In this document: one piece after another, positions 32,827 through 40,636 of the stretch
Position numbering within the stretch: position 1 is the first letter of the stretch
Layout of the letters: every line of letters starts with the position of its first letter
From: Solwaraspora sp. WMMA2056
GTDB lineage: Bacteria > Actinomycetota > Actinomycetes > Mycobacteriales > Micromonosporaceae
NCBI RefSeq assembly: GCF_030345095.1
Contig: NZ_CP128360.1
Location: 186,001 to 250,000 of the forward strand
Length of the DNA stretch: 64,000 nucleotides
Reading direction: 5' to 3'
Translations under genes and position numbers: made by a program
The notes under the pieces: generated by a model
What the model was told of the DNA's origin: nothing
Seen by the model: the letters and a program-made list of their open reading frames with translations, nothing else
Databases searched by the model: none

Positions 32827-34608
32827 TCAGCCCCGAGGCTGGGCCGTGGTGGTGGTGGTGGTGTGGGTGCCGTCGGGGTGGAGCCGGACGGTGACGGGCT
32901 GGCCGGGCCGGGTGGCGGCGAGGCGGCGTACCTCGGTGATGCAGGCTGCGGTGTCGGGGAGCGTGCCGGCCGCCGCGGCCTGTTGTGGGACGGGCATCGG
33001 CTTCTCCTGGTCGGCGGGGATGGTGGCGCGCAGTGCCCCGTGCAGGTAGCGGTAGCAGAGCGCGACGGCTTCGGGCAGGCTCGCGCTGGTGGGGACCGGG
33101 TCGACCGCGAACGGGGTGGCGGGGTCGACGACCCGGACGGACCAGCTGTGGCCCTGCGACAGTTCGGGGCGGCCGACGGTGTTGCGGTGGTCGACGACGG
33201 TGACGTCCAGGGCGAGGCCGAGGCCGCGCACGACGGCGGCGAGTGCGTCGAGGGTGGGGCCGGGCCAGTCGGTGGCCAGGACCATGACGCGGGCGCCGTC
33301 GTGGGTCGCGCCGACTTCCCCGAGGTACGCGGCGACCGGGTCGCCGCCGGTGTGGGCGACCTGGCTGACGCCGTTGCGCAGGTGCTGGTCGATGACGTGT
33401 TCGCCGTCGATGTCGGTCAGGTCGGTCGGCCCGACGCCGAACTGTGCGGCGAGCGCGGCGATCTGGTAGTGCTCGGGCAGCTGCCACACGGTGGTGCCGG
33501 ACGGCCGGTCGGTGAGCGTGCGGGTCGCCGGCTCGGGGGCGCTGTCGGGTCGCCAGTTGCGATGCACGGTCCGGCCGCGCAGGTCGGTGACGGTCAGCAC
33601 CGCGCCGCGCCGCACCTGCCGGGTGCCGTAGCAGTCGAGGCAGAACGGCGGGTCGACCCGGTCGGCGCAGCGTCCACACGGGTGGGTGGGGATCGCCTCG
33701 CCCCAGTGTTTCGGGGTCGGCGGCTCCCAGCCGCGCACGTACTTGCCGGCGGTGTCGGCGGGGCGCAGACTGGCGTGCCACCAGTGCCGGTTGCGCCAGA
33801 TGGCCTGCGCGCCGCCGTGCTGCTCGGCGTCGGCGACCATGCGGCGTTCGAGCTGGTCGAGGTCGTGGCCGCCGGGGTGGCCGTCGAGCCCGACCGGCAC
33901 CGGGCGGGCGGTCAGCGCATCCTCGGTGAGGTAGTGGGCGGGCAGTTGCGGGTTGGCGACGGTCAGGCCGGTGACGGCGCGTTCGGCGGGGATGGTGGCG
34001 AGCGCGGTCGGCAGGTCGGCGATCCAGCGGTGCTGGTAGTCGGGGACCGTACCGCCGGGGTGTTCGAACCGGACGTCCCAGCTGAGCCCGCCCCGGCTGG
34101 AGCTGGGCCGCACTTCGAGGACCAGGTCGACGTGCAGCTGGTCGGCGAGGGCGCAGAGCCGGCCGAGCAGCCGGGCCGGGTCGCCGGGTGGCGGCGGTTC
34201 GCTGCTGCGGCCGATCAGGACCAGCCACGGCGTGACCTGCCGGTTGGTGAGCGCCACCGCTTCCCACCGGTGGCGGTCGCGCTGCGGGATGCCGGGCTGC
34301 CACTGGATCGGCAGCATCAGCCCGGAGGACGGGAGCCGGCCCGGCTCGTCGGGGAAGTCCGGGTCGCGCAGCGTCGATGCGGCCACGCCCGCGCGGGCGG
34401 CGAGGTCGGTGACGATCGGGGCGTACGGCAGCCACCAGGTGCCGCCCGGGGTCGGGATCGGGGTGAACGAGCCAGGGATCAGGCTGGTGGAGGCGACCGC
34501 CCCGGTGTCGAGGTTGGCGACGGTGAAGACGCGTTGCGCCCGTCGTCGGTCCGCGCCGACTCCGACGATGTGCAGTGAGCTGGGCGGTACCGCGTCGACG
34601 CCGTTCAC
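32827..34608 (-). CDS. Unrecognised 593-residue protein with internal zinc ribbon
   Basis: Starts at GTG 34608 (VNGVDAVPPSSLHIVGVGAD), overlapping the upstream stop as GTGA. I cannot assign a family. A central CGRCADRVDPPFCLDC (four Cys, about 335-352) looks like a zinc ribbon. Before it are HRWIADLPTALATIPAERAV and a WRNRHWWHASLRPAD stretch. After it the protein is alpha/beta-like (GARVMVLATDWPGPTLDALA). The C-terminus ends in a Thr run (HTTTTTTAQPRG). No signal peptide or membrane span is seen. It is the last gene of a four-gene operon with a DivIVA-like protein and a 42-residue membrane protein. Confidence 0.75.
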   Translation of the reverse strand: MNGVDAVPPSSLHIVGVGADRRRAQRVFTVANLDTGAVASTSLIPGSFTPIPTPGGTWWLPYAPIVTDLAARAGVAASTLRDPDFPDEPGRLPSSGLMLPIQWQPGIPQRDRHRWEAVALTNRQVTPWLVLIGRSSEPPPPGDPARLLGRLCALADQLHVDLVLEVRPSSSRGGLSWDVRFEHPGGTVPDYQHRWIADLPTALATIPAERAVTGLTVANPQLPAHYLTEDALTARPVPVGLDGHPGGHDLDQLERRMVADAEQHGGAQAIWRNRHWWHASLRPADTAGKYVRGWEPPTPKHWGEAIPTHPCGRCADRVDPPFCLDCYGTRQVRRGAVLTVTDLRGRTVHRNWRPDSAPEPATRTLTDRPSGTTVWQLPEHYQIAALAAQFGVGPTDLTDIDGEHVIDQHLRNGVSQVAHTGGDPVAAYLGEVGATHDGARVMVLATDWPGPTLDALAAVVRGLGLALDVTVVDHRNTVGRPELSQGHSWSVRVVDPATPFAVDPVPTSASLPEAVALCYRYLHGALRATIPADQEKPMPVPQQAAAAGTLPDTAACITEVRRLAATRPGQPVTVRLHPDGTHTTTTTTAQPRG

Positions 34609-35021
34609 GCCGCCACCCCCGCCCCGAACCGGTGGGACTGGCGGAACTGCTCGGACTGCCAGTCCCGCAGCGCCTGCTTGATCCGCGTGTTCTCGTCCTG
34701 GGTGGTGCGCAGTTCGGCGCGTAGGGCGGTCAGCTCGTCGGCGACCAGGTGCAGGAACGTGCGTACCTCGGTGGGGTCGCAGCCGCGCCGGACGCGGTCG
34801 CCGAACGCGCGGTCGCGGACCATGCCGGGGCTGATCGACGGCCGCACCGGCCGGCCGTAGTAGTGGCCGGCGGTGTTCGGCGCGGGCCGTACGGGCGGAC
34901 GCCGGTCGGCGGCGTGCGTCGTGGTGCGGCGGGCGTGTTCGGCGATTTCGGCGAGGAGCCGCCGGTGCCGGCGGCTGCGGGGCAGCGGCGGCCGGCGGAA
35001 CAGGTCGAGGAGTCTGCGCAC
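34605..35021 (-). CDS. DivIVA-domain-like coiled-coil protein
   Basis: 138 residues from GTG 35021, seven bases after AAGGTGG (a TTG 18 bases earlier is less likely). The N-terminus is strongly basic (VRRLLDLFRRPPLPRSRRHRR). The C-terminal part reads RRGCDPTEVRTFLHLVADEL followed by TALRAELRTTQDENTRIKQA, close to the DivIVA/Wag31 helical module (GYdp.eVd.fL..v..el). It is probably a polar or septal scaffold-like protein and is translationally coupled to the 593-residue protein. Confidence 0.72.
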   Translation of the reverse strand: MRRLLDLFRRPPLPRSRRHRRLLAEIAEHARRTTTHAADRRPPVRPAPNTAGHYYGRPVRPSISPGMVRDRAFGDRVRRGCDPTEVRTFLHLVADELTALRAELRTTQDENTRIKQALRDWQSEQFRQSHRFGAGVAA

Positions 35022-35091
35022 GGCAGGACCACCTTTCAATCGGGGTACGGGTGAAGAAGGCGCGGTGCATGTCGTGGTGTCGCTGCACGGG

Positions 35092-35460
35092 TCAGCGGTG
35101 CCGGCGGGGTGCGAAGCGCAGGCCGGCGCGTTGGACGAAGATGTCGCGGCGTTCGCGGGCTTCCCCGTCGGGTCCGAGCACGTATCCGGCGAGCCAGACC
35201 CAACCGTCGTACGTCCAGCCCTTGTCCACTGTCGTCACCCGGAAGCGGAAGCCTCGGCCGGCCGCGAACTGCACACTCACCCGCCCGTCGATGATCAGCT
35301 CGTCGCCGGGGCGGGGGTCGGCAGGTGAGCGGTCGGCCGACCGGCTACCGATGGGCCGCCGGCACGGTCCATCGACCGCAGACCGGGCACCACCGGGATT
35401 TGACCTTGAAACAGAACAGCCCGACGAAGAACCCGAGCAGGACTCCGGAAGCCAGGGCAC
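35092..35460 (-). CDS. Hypothetical protein, start unresolved
   Basis: The last about 70 codons look coding: DELIIDGRVSVQFAAGRGF, RFRVTTVDKGWTYDGWVWLA, and a basic end. No good start lies between the stop of the 42-residue gene (35345) and this segment. The only upstream start in frame is GTG 35460, inside that gene. Either the two genes overlap, or initiation uses an unusual codon. It is unrecognised and sits between the 42-residue membrane protein and the DivIVA-like gene. Confidence 0.45.
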   Translation of the reverse strand: MPWLPESCSGSSSGCSVSRSNPGGARSAVDGPCRRPIGSRSADRSPADPRPGDELIIDGRVSVQFAAGRGFRFRVTTVDKGWTYDGWVWLAGYVLGPDGEARERRDIFVQRAGLRFAPRRHR

Positions 35461-35473
35461 TGAACACGATCAT
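35345..35473 (-). CDS. 42-residue membrane protein with CxxC
   Basis: ATG 35473 follows GAAGGG by six bases. The sequence opens MIVFSALASGVLLGFFVGLF, a single membrane helix, then a short basic tail with CPVCGRW, half of a zinc ribbon. It is the first gene of the minus-strand operon ending with the 593-residue protein. The cytoplasmic CxxC could recruit or anchor a partner. Confidence 0.6.
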   Translation of the reverse strand: MIVFSALASGVLLGFFVGLFCFKVKSRWCPVCGRWTVPAAHR

Positions 35474-35830
35474 GATCAACCCTTCCGATTGGGCCGGGGA
35501 GGCAGCCGGGCGGGCCGTTGCCGCGACCCGCCCGACCACCTGGGAATACAGCGAAACGCAACGGGAAAACGATCATGAACTCGCCGCTCCCCGCTACCCA
35601 GCAGCCGGCCAGTTGATCAACCGTCCACGAAGGTCGTTTCGGTACGGAGTCAACCATCGATCACGCAAAACCGCAACATTCAATTTTTGACTTCATAGTT
35701 TTGCCAGGCGGGCCGGAGAGGTAGCCACAGCGGGCAGCTACGCTCGGACAAGATCGTTCGGATGCAGTGTTAAATTTTTGCCGGACGCGATCGGCAGGGA
35801 CGCGACGCACACCCGAGGGGAGGCTCCACA
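35474..35830. other. Divergent control region of the DivIVA-type operon and the XRE gene
   Basis: No gene is seen. The part at 35640-35790 is clearly AT-richer than its surroundings (CAACATTCAATTTTTGACTTC), as expected for promoters or for transferred DNA. The end bears GGGGAGG before GTG 35831. Confidence 0.5.
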
Positions 35831-36745
35831 GTGGCAGTCGACGGAGACGATGCCGGCGCGGCCGTGGCTCGTCAGCGCCTGGCGCTGATGCTGCAGAACC
35901 TGCGCAAACAGGCGCGGAACAAGGACGGCACCCCGATAACGATCGAGCAGGCCGCGCAGCACATGGAGCGCGCCCGTCCCACCGCTCACCGGATCATCAA
36001 CGGCCTGCCCGGCGTACGGGTCAAGGACCACGACGTGAAGTCCCTGGCCGAGCTGTTCGGCGCGGACGACGAGACCACGGCAACGATGCTGGCGCTGGCA
36101 GCAGCAACCAGGGTCAAGGGCTGGTTCTCACGGTTCCGCGACGTGCTCCCGCCCGGCTTCGACATGTACATCGGCCTGGAGGCCGCAGCTCAATCGGTCT
36201 GGGCCTACGAGGGCGAGCGCGTCCACGGACTCCTGCAGACCGAGGAGTACGCGCGGGAGATCCTTCGGATCTCAGCTACCGACGGCCCGAAAGCCGCAGA
36301 TGCCGAGTTCGAACGCCGCGTCGCCGTCAGGATGCGCCGACAGGAGATCCTGACAAGATCAGACAATCCCGTCGACTTCACCGTCGTGCTCGGCGAGGCC
36401 GTGCTGCACCGCGCCATCGGTGGACCAGCCGTGATGGCCCGCCAACTACAGCAGATCAACGAGCGGGGCACCCTGCCGAACGTCTCCGTCCGGGTCGTGC
36501 CGTACAGCGTCGGCGCGCACTACGGCATCGACACGGGGCCGTTCGCGGTCATAACGTTCCCGGAGCAAGGCGGGCCGGCAACGGCCTACATGGACAACTT
36601 CACCGGCCACCTCCTGACCCACAAACCGTCCGATATCAGTCGATTCGAGGCCGCAGCGGCAGCCATCAACCGCAGCGCCCTGAACGAAACCGCATCCAGG
36701 AACCTGATCCACCAGAGAGCGAAGGAGCTATCCCATGCCAAGTAG
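35831..36745 (+). CDS. XRE-type regulator with DUF5753 domain (WhiJ-like)
   Basis: 304 residues from GTG 35831, preceded by GGGGAGG. An N-terminal helix-turn-helix (ITIEQAAQHMERARPTAHRII) at about 36-60 precedes the long DUF5753 domain (VWAYEGERVHGLLQTEEYAR, RRQEILTRSDNPVDFTVVLG, LPNVSVRVVPYSVGAHYGID). This is the large actinobacterial family that includes WhiJ and is usually paired with DUF397 proteins. The downstream DUF397 gene overlaps by 11 bases, confirming the pair. Such regulators control development or nearby genes. Confidence 0.9.
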   Translation: MAVDGDDAGAAVARQRLALMLQNLRKQARNKDGTPITIEQAAQHMERARPTAHRIINGLPGVRVKDHDVKSLAELFGADDETTATMLALAAATRVKGWFSRFRDVLPPGFDMYIGLEAAAQSVWAYEGERVHGLLQTEEYAREILRISATDGPKAADAEFERRVAVRMRRQEILTRSDNPVDFTVVLGEAVLHRAIGGPAVMARQLQQINERGTLPNVSVRVVPYSVGAHYGIDTGPFAVITFPEQGGPATAYMDNFTGHLLTHKPSDISRFEAAAAAINRSALNETASRNLIHQRAKELSHAK

Positions 36746-36953
36746 TCGTGACGCGCTCTCCCCAGAGGTCCTGGCCACAGCGCAGTACCGCAAGTCAACG
36801 CGATCGGACAGCACAGGTTCATGCGTCGAGGTGGCCACCAACGTCCCCGCCACAGTCCTCGTACGCGACAGCAAAGACCCCGCCGGCCCGGCACTCACCT
36901 TCGCCCCCGCCGGCTGGACGTCCTTCCTCTCCACCCTCACCGACACCCCCTGA
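36735..36953 (+). CDS. DUF397 protein
   Basis: A 72-residue acidic protein with the family core YRKSTRSDSTGSCVEVATNV, VLVRDSKDPAGPALTFAPAG and W..FL. It overlaps the end of the XRE/DUF5753 gene by 11 bases. In the known pairs the small protein antagonises or modulates the DNA-binding partner, and the pair resembles a toxin-antitoxin arrangement. Confidence 0.92.
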   Translation: MPSSRDALSPEVLATAQYRKSTRSDSTGSCVEVATNVPATVLVRDSKDPAGPALTFAPAGWTSFLSTLTDTP

Positions 36954-36964
36954 CCGACCTGCAC

Positions 36965-37321
36965 GTGGATTCGAGCGCCACCGCCGAGCAGCTTGCCGAG
37001 GCACTACCCGCCAAGCTGCTCCGCGCACACCGGGTCCAGATCCTCGATCGGCAAGGCGAACACCCAGCTCGCAAGCGGCGTACTCATGGTCGCCCATGGC
37101 TACTCGCCGATGTCGTAGGTGCTGACGCCCTGGAAGCGCTCGCAGCCGCGCTTCGCCTGCGGCCCGAGTCTGGGCTCATGGACTGGCTGTCCTGGCCCGA
37201 TTGCTGGCTCAAGATCACCGACAGCGACGGCTCCGACCTGATCACGCTAGGTGTGCTCACGCCGGACTGGCTGCGCTGGGAGCCTACGGCGACCTCCGAC
37301 TTCACCAGCCCGAGTTGCTGA
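36965..37321 (+). CDS. Hypothetical protein
   Basis: About 118 residues from GTG 36965, 11 bases behind the DUF397 stop; earlier in-frame codons overlap DUF397. DSSATAEQLAEALPAKLLRA is followed by ADALEALAAALRLRPESGLM and then a Trp-rich end (DWLSWPDCWLKITDSDGSDL, TPDWLRWE). Soluble, no known motif. It is co-directional with the XRE/DUF397 pair and may be part of the same unit. Confidence 0.5.
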   Translation: MDSSATAEQLAEALPAKLLRAHRVQILDRQGEHPARKRRTHGRPWLLADVVGADALEALAAALRLRPESGLMDWLSWPDCWLKITDSDGSDLITLGVLTPDWLRWEPTATSDFTSPSC

Positions 37322-37361
37322 CCAACTGGCTACAACGTTGGCGCCCTGATTCCCGCCTCCA

Positions 37362-37583
37362 ATGATTAGTCGCGAAACCGCAGGTCAGAGCTATCGAATT
37401 GACGTGATCGGAAAACTTGACCACGATGAAGCATCGCCTGCTAGCACCAGGGCGGACCACCCAGAGAAGGGGAGCGTTGTACCCAAGGGTCACAAGTGTC
37501 CAAAATGCGGCAAGTACACGCTTCAGCCGTACACTACCAATCAATTGAGATGCTCAAACTGCCACACGATCACGAAGAAGTAG
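37362..37583 (+). CDS. Small zinc-ribbon protein
   Basis: Up to 73 residues from ATG 37362. The C-terminal 34 (PKGHKCPKCGKYTLQPYTTN then QLRCSNCHTITKK) form a classic CxxC/CxxC ribbon and are clearly conserved in character. The first about 38 residues are less convincing, so the true start may lie closer to the ribbon. GC is lower than in the core. Function unknown. Confidence 0.5.
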   Translation: MISRETAGQSYRIDVIGKLDHDEASPASTRADHPEKGSVVPKGHKCPKCGKYTLQPYTTNQLRCSNCHTITKK

Positions 37584-37626
37584 CAAATCAGGAAGCCGTC
37601 ACGAATCCCCCGGTTGGGTCAAGCTC

Positions 37627-38079
37627 ATGGATGAAGAAACCCAGTTTCTCAGCACGATCCTCAGGCGAGACTGGAATGAATACGACTCCTTCGTCCGACG
37701 ACTGGAAGCCGAAGGTAAGGGCACGCCGGTAGCGATCATCGGGTATGCCTTCTTCGTCGCAGTTCAGCGACGGTTCGGCCAGTACCTCGACCCAGCCGAG
37801 GTTATAAGGTTCGTCGCCGATGCGCGAGCGAACCTCATCGAGGGACACGAACTACCAGAGAAAGAATCCAAATCTCTCATCTTTGCCATGCTCGGCATGG
37901 ACATCACGGGTGCCGAAGAAACCGTCGACAAGATTAACATCGGCGAGATGGCAGAAATCCAGGCCAAGCTCCTGTTCAGGCTCGTCGAGGACGCGCAATT
38001 GAGCGACGATCAGATTGACGCTTTCCTCCTAGAAGCCGAAGGGCTGCTCCACGAGGCCCACCCCGAGCACCGCACATAA
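37627..38079 (+). CDS. Hypothetical protein, paralogue of the 142-residue gene at 38.1 kb
   Basis: A 150-residue acidic, mostly helical protein: MDEETQFLSTILRRDWNEYD, PVAIIGYAFFVAVQRRFGQY, then AEVIRFVADARANLIEG. It shares layout and motifs with the convergent gene at 38141-38569 (I.G..FYAV..R, IVQFVAELRS, and a D.ID.IL..AE-type end). Not recognised. Accessory location and duplication fit an immunity or TA-related family, but this is inference. Confidence 0.6.
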   Translation: MDEETQFLSTILRRDWNEYDSFVRRLEAEGKGTPVAIIGYAFFVAVQRRFGQYLDPAEVIRFVADARANLIEGHELPEKESKSLIFAMLGMDITGAEETVDKINIGEMAEIQAKLLFRLVEDAQLSDDQIDAFLLEAEGLLHEAHPEHRT

Positions 38080-38140
38080 AATGTTGGCCTGCGCAATGAA
38101 ACTGGGACGGCCTCAACCTGGTCAGCGGCCGACGCCACCG

Positions 38141-38569
38141 TCAGAGTCGACTAGCCGTTTCGACAGCGCTGGCGAGAATGGCATCAATCTCGTCCCCGCT
38201 CGCCCGACCCTCGCCGAGCACATGCATGATGGTAAGGCTCTGGATCTTACCGGCCATCTCAGGATCGAAGTCGGACTCGACATCGGGGTCGAGTGCCGCC
38301 TTCACCAGGCGTTCCGCAGCATTGGCATCGATCTCACGTGGATCCACCGGAGCAGCTGAGCGCAGCTCCGCAACGAATTGCACGATGTCGGCTTCGCTAG
38401 CAAGTTCCGATAGGCGATGGTTGACTGCATAGTAGAAGACGATCCCCAGCAGAGTCGAGAAGTCACCCCAACCCTTGGCGTTCAACTGGGCCTCCAGGCG
38501 ATCATTCTCGACGTAATCGCCTTTGAGCATGGTGCGAAAATACTCGACCAGGTCTGGCTCGATCTTCAT
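38141..38569 (-). CDS. Hypothetical protein, paralogue of the 150-residue gene at 37.6 kb
   Basis: 142 residues from ATG 38569, with GGGAAG six bases upstream. The N-terminal part reads MKIEPDLVEYFRTMLKGDYV, then FSTLLGIVFYYAVNHRLSEL and ADIVQFVAELRSAAPVD. The end, EGRASGDEIDAILASAVETA, parallels LSDDQIDAFLLEAEGLLHEA of the other copy. It is separated from the upstream 208-residue gene by only three bases, so both are translated from one mRNA. Confidence 0.62.
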   Translation of the reverse strand: MKIEPDLVEYFRTMLKGDYVENDRLEAQLNAKGWGDFSTLLGIVFYYAVNHRLSELASEADIVQFVAELRSAAPVDPREIDANAAERLVKAALDPDVESDFDPEMAGKIQSLTIMHVLGEGRASGDEIDAILASAVETASRL

Positions 38570-38572
38570 TAT

Positions 38573-39199
38573 CTACTTCCCTTCACGGCGCTTCTTGTAT
38601 TTCTTCCACATCTCACGACCCACCAACGCGGTGGCACCCGCAGCCATGATTACTGCAGTCACAGGGTTGTCCACAGCCGGGCGATCAGCGGGAAGCGGCT
38701 CCGGCGCTACCGTCGTCGCACTCTCCGAACCCGGCTTGATCTTGAACAGATCCAGGATTTCCTTCCCGGTCTGCATCGTCTTTTCGGCGTTCTGCAGGTG
38801 TTCCTCAGCAGAGTCACCCTTCTGCACGAAGCGACGCGCAAACCGGTCGGCCCTGCTGCCGCCACTCTCAGCCTCTGCCACAAGGCGTTCACCAGAGACG
38901 TCGATTTTAGGTTCAGACGGAGGTGCCACCCCTGGGGCAATATGGTTCACATAGTTGACGAGATGCTCACAGATGTCGTTCAGGATTCCGGCGACCCGGT
39001 CGGCTTTCGCCCCAGCGATCTGCACTTCAGAGATCGCTGTCTTGATCAACTGGTCATTGCTTCCCTGAGCAGCTTCTGTGTAGTGCCCGGCTGCCTGCTC
39101 GGCATCCGCCTGTGCACGGTTGGCTGTCACGGCTGCGGCAAGCAGCCGCTCCCGCGCAGCGTAGAGCCGCGCTACCACGTCGCCGAGGGTCCCGGACAT
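38573..39199 (-). CDS. Helical protein with C-terminal membrane segment
   Basis: 208 residues from ATG 39199. The first about 90 are helical and Ala-rich (MSGTLGDVVARLYAARERLL, ANRAQADAEQAAGHYTEAAQ), resembling small actinobacterial helical families such as DUF6244. A charged middle follows. A short hydrophobic stretch near 180-197 (NPVTAVIMAAGATALVG) and a basic tail (MWKKYKKRREGK) come last. It may be a tail-anchored protein. It overlaps the 85-residue gene by one base and precedes the 142-residue gene. Confidence 0.6.
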   Translation of the reverse strand: MSGTLGDVVARLYAARERLLAAAVTANRAQADAEQAAGHYTEAAQGSNDQLIKTAISEVQIAGAKADRVAGILNDICEHLVNYVNHIAPGVAPPSEPKIDVSGERLVAEAESGGSRADRFARRFVQKGDSAEEHLQNAEKTMQTGKEILDLFKIKPGSESATTVAPEPLPADRPAVDNPVTAVIMAAGATALVGREMWKKYKKRREGK

Positions 39200-39456
39200 C
39201 AGAGCTTGTCCACGTATTCGTTCGCGTACTGCACAGCAGCTTCGAACCGCCGGATCGCCAGTTCGACCTCACGCTCCAACGAGTCCAGCTTCGCCTTTGC
39301 CTTCTCGACCTCGTCATGGCTGCTGTCATGCATCGTCGCCCGAGCCAGAGCACCCGCTTCGGTTGCCTCGGCCAGCGCCTGTTCAAGGATCTGGCACCCG
39401 CGCCGGACTGCCTCGTTGCCCAGCTCGACGGTCCGCTTCACATCGTCAACGCTCAT
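39199..39456 (-). CDS. Small all-helical protein
   Basis: 85 residues from ATG 39456 (MSVDDVKRTVELGNEAVRRG). Nearly every residue fits long amphipathic helices (ILEQALAEATEAGALARATM, VEKAKAKLDSLEREVELAIR), similar in size and look to WXG100-like or coiled-coil secretion-associated proteins, though the WxG motif is missing. It is the first gene of a three-gene operon with the 208- and 142-residue proteins. Confidence 0.6.
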   Translation of the reverse strand: MSVDDVKRTVELGNEAVRRGCQILEQALAEATEAGALARATMHDSSHDEVEKAKAKLDSLEREVELAIRRFEAAVQYANEYVDKL

Positions 39457-39595
39457 CGGCCACCGCCCGTCGCCCTCCCGCCACCAGCCGAACCTACCGA
39501 ACCCCACCACCGTCCAACAGGGTCGGACGATGTCGGGTCAGACTCAGGGAGGCGGGCGGCGCTGACAACCCAGCGGTCGGTCATGATTGGCGTTC

Positions 39596-39937
39596 ATGAG
39601 CACCGACGATCCGTTCACCACCATCACCGAGTCAACTTTCGTGGCACGGTTCATGCTCGATCCAGGGACGGACACCGTAGATGGGGTGGCCTCTGTCGAC
39701 GTGTTCGTCGACCTTCCCGACGGCTCCACCTGGTCGTTGACGATCTTCACCGTCGATGAGGTCGGCCGCCTGTTGGCGCGGTGGAAGAAGACCGGGGAGC
39801 TTGCGAACGGCAGCTACTTCTGGGCCGTCGACCAGCTCATCGTGCCGGAGCCGGGCATGCCAGCGATGACCGCGGCAATCCGGGAGTTGGTGCGCAAGGG
39901 AGACATCACCAGCGCTGGCGCGCGATGCGAGGACTAG
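39596..39937 (+). CDS. Hypothetical protein, immunity-like
   Basis: 113 residues from ATG 39596. The order suggests a beta-rich domain: TTITESTFVARFMLDPGTDT, VDVFVDLPDGSTWSLTIFTV, then KKTGELANGSYFWAVDQLIV. Single-domain acidic proteins of this kind are common as orphan immunity proteins, but I cannot name the family. It closes the accessory zone. Confidence 0.55.
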   Translation: MSTDDPFTTITESTFVARFMLDPGTDTVDGVASVDVFVDLPDGSTWSLTIFTVDEVGRLLARWKKTGELANGSYFWAVDQLIVPEPGMPAMTAAIRELVRKGDITSAGARCED

Positions 39938-40036
39938 CGCGGACGGGTCAACGAACGCACCGGTGATGGATACGACGCGGTTCCGTGCCGACGCGGACGC
40001 CGCATGAACAGTGGACCACTTCAGGCGTGCAGTCGC

Positions 40037-40585
40037 TCAGGAGAATAGGCAGGCGTCGTCGGGCAGGCGACCAACGATCAGCGGCGGCGCGGCGGTCTCC
40101 GGCCGAACGTAGCCGAGCAGGCAGGCGCGCCCGGCCCGTACGGCGTACAGGATCGCCCCCGCCGGGGCCGGATCGGTGAACCGGGCCGACCGTACCGCCG
40201 GATCGGTGAAGCCGGCAGCGACCAGCGCCTGCCGGACCGCGTCCGGTGTCGTGGCCGGGAGCCGGCAGGGCTCCGGCGGCCCGGGACAGTCCGCGCCGAG
40301 CTCGCGGACGAAGCCGTCCAGCAGCGCCTGCCGGCGGGGCTGCGCCGCCACCCGCTCCTCGTCCGTCAGCGGCGTACGCCGGCCGAGATCCTCCGCGATG
40401 CGATCGCAGTAGTCATCGACGCTGGACGCCACCTGCGCGCAAACGAACTGCTTCACCGTTACAGCCGGCCGCTCGTCCGGCCCGCTGGCCGACACGCTGG
40501 CCCGCACCAGCGGCACGGCGACCGCCGTGGCGCTGGCGACCACGAACAGTACGGCGATGGGTAGCCCAATCCGGACAGCCCGCAT
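40037..40585 (-). CDS. Secreted or membrane-anchored hypothetical protein
   Basis: 182 residues from ATG 40585. An N-terminal hydrophobic segment (RIGLPIAVLFVVASATAVAV PL region) is a signal or anchor. The exported part has six Cys (VCAQVASSVDDYC, DCPGPPEPC, ACLLGY, ACLFS), which could form disulphides. It diverges from a lipoprotein gene with only 51 bases between the starts. Not recognised. Confidence 0.7.
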   Translation of the reverse strand: MRAVRIGLPIAVLFVVASATAVAVPLVRASVSASGPDERPAVTVKQFVCAQVASSVDDYCDRIAEDLGRRTPLTDEERVAAQPRRQALLDGFVRELGADCPGPPEPCRLPATTPDAVRQALVAAGFTDPAVRSARFTDPAPAGAILYAVRAGRACLLGYVRPETAAPPLIVGRLPDDACLFS

Positions 40586-40636
40586 TGAGTCACGGTACCG
40601 CTGCCCGGCGACACTATTGGAGCGATGGGAGACGTC

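Noticed and set aside
32819-34435. 538-codon minus-strand frame overlapping the 593-residue gene
   Set aside because: Its product is Arg/Pro-rich and repetitive (RRRRARPR-like), a frame-shifted shadow of the 593-residue gene, which has a coupled start and a zinc ribbon.
37588-37848. 86-codon minus-strand frame opposite the 150-residue gene
   Set aside because: It overlaps fully with a plus-strand gene that has a paralogue 100 bases away, so the plus strand is the coding one.
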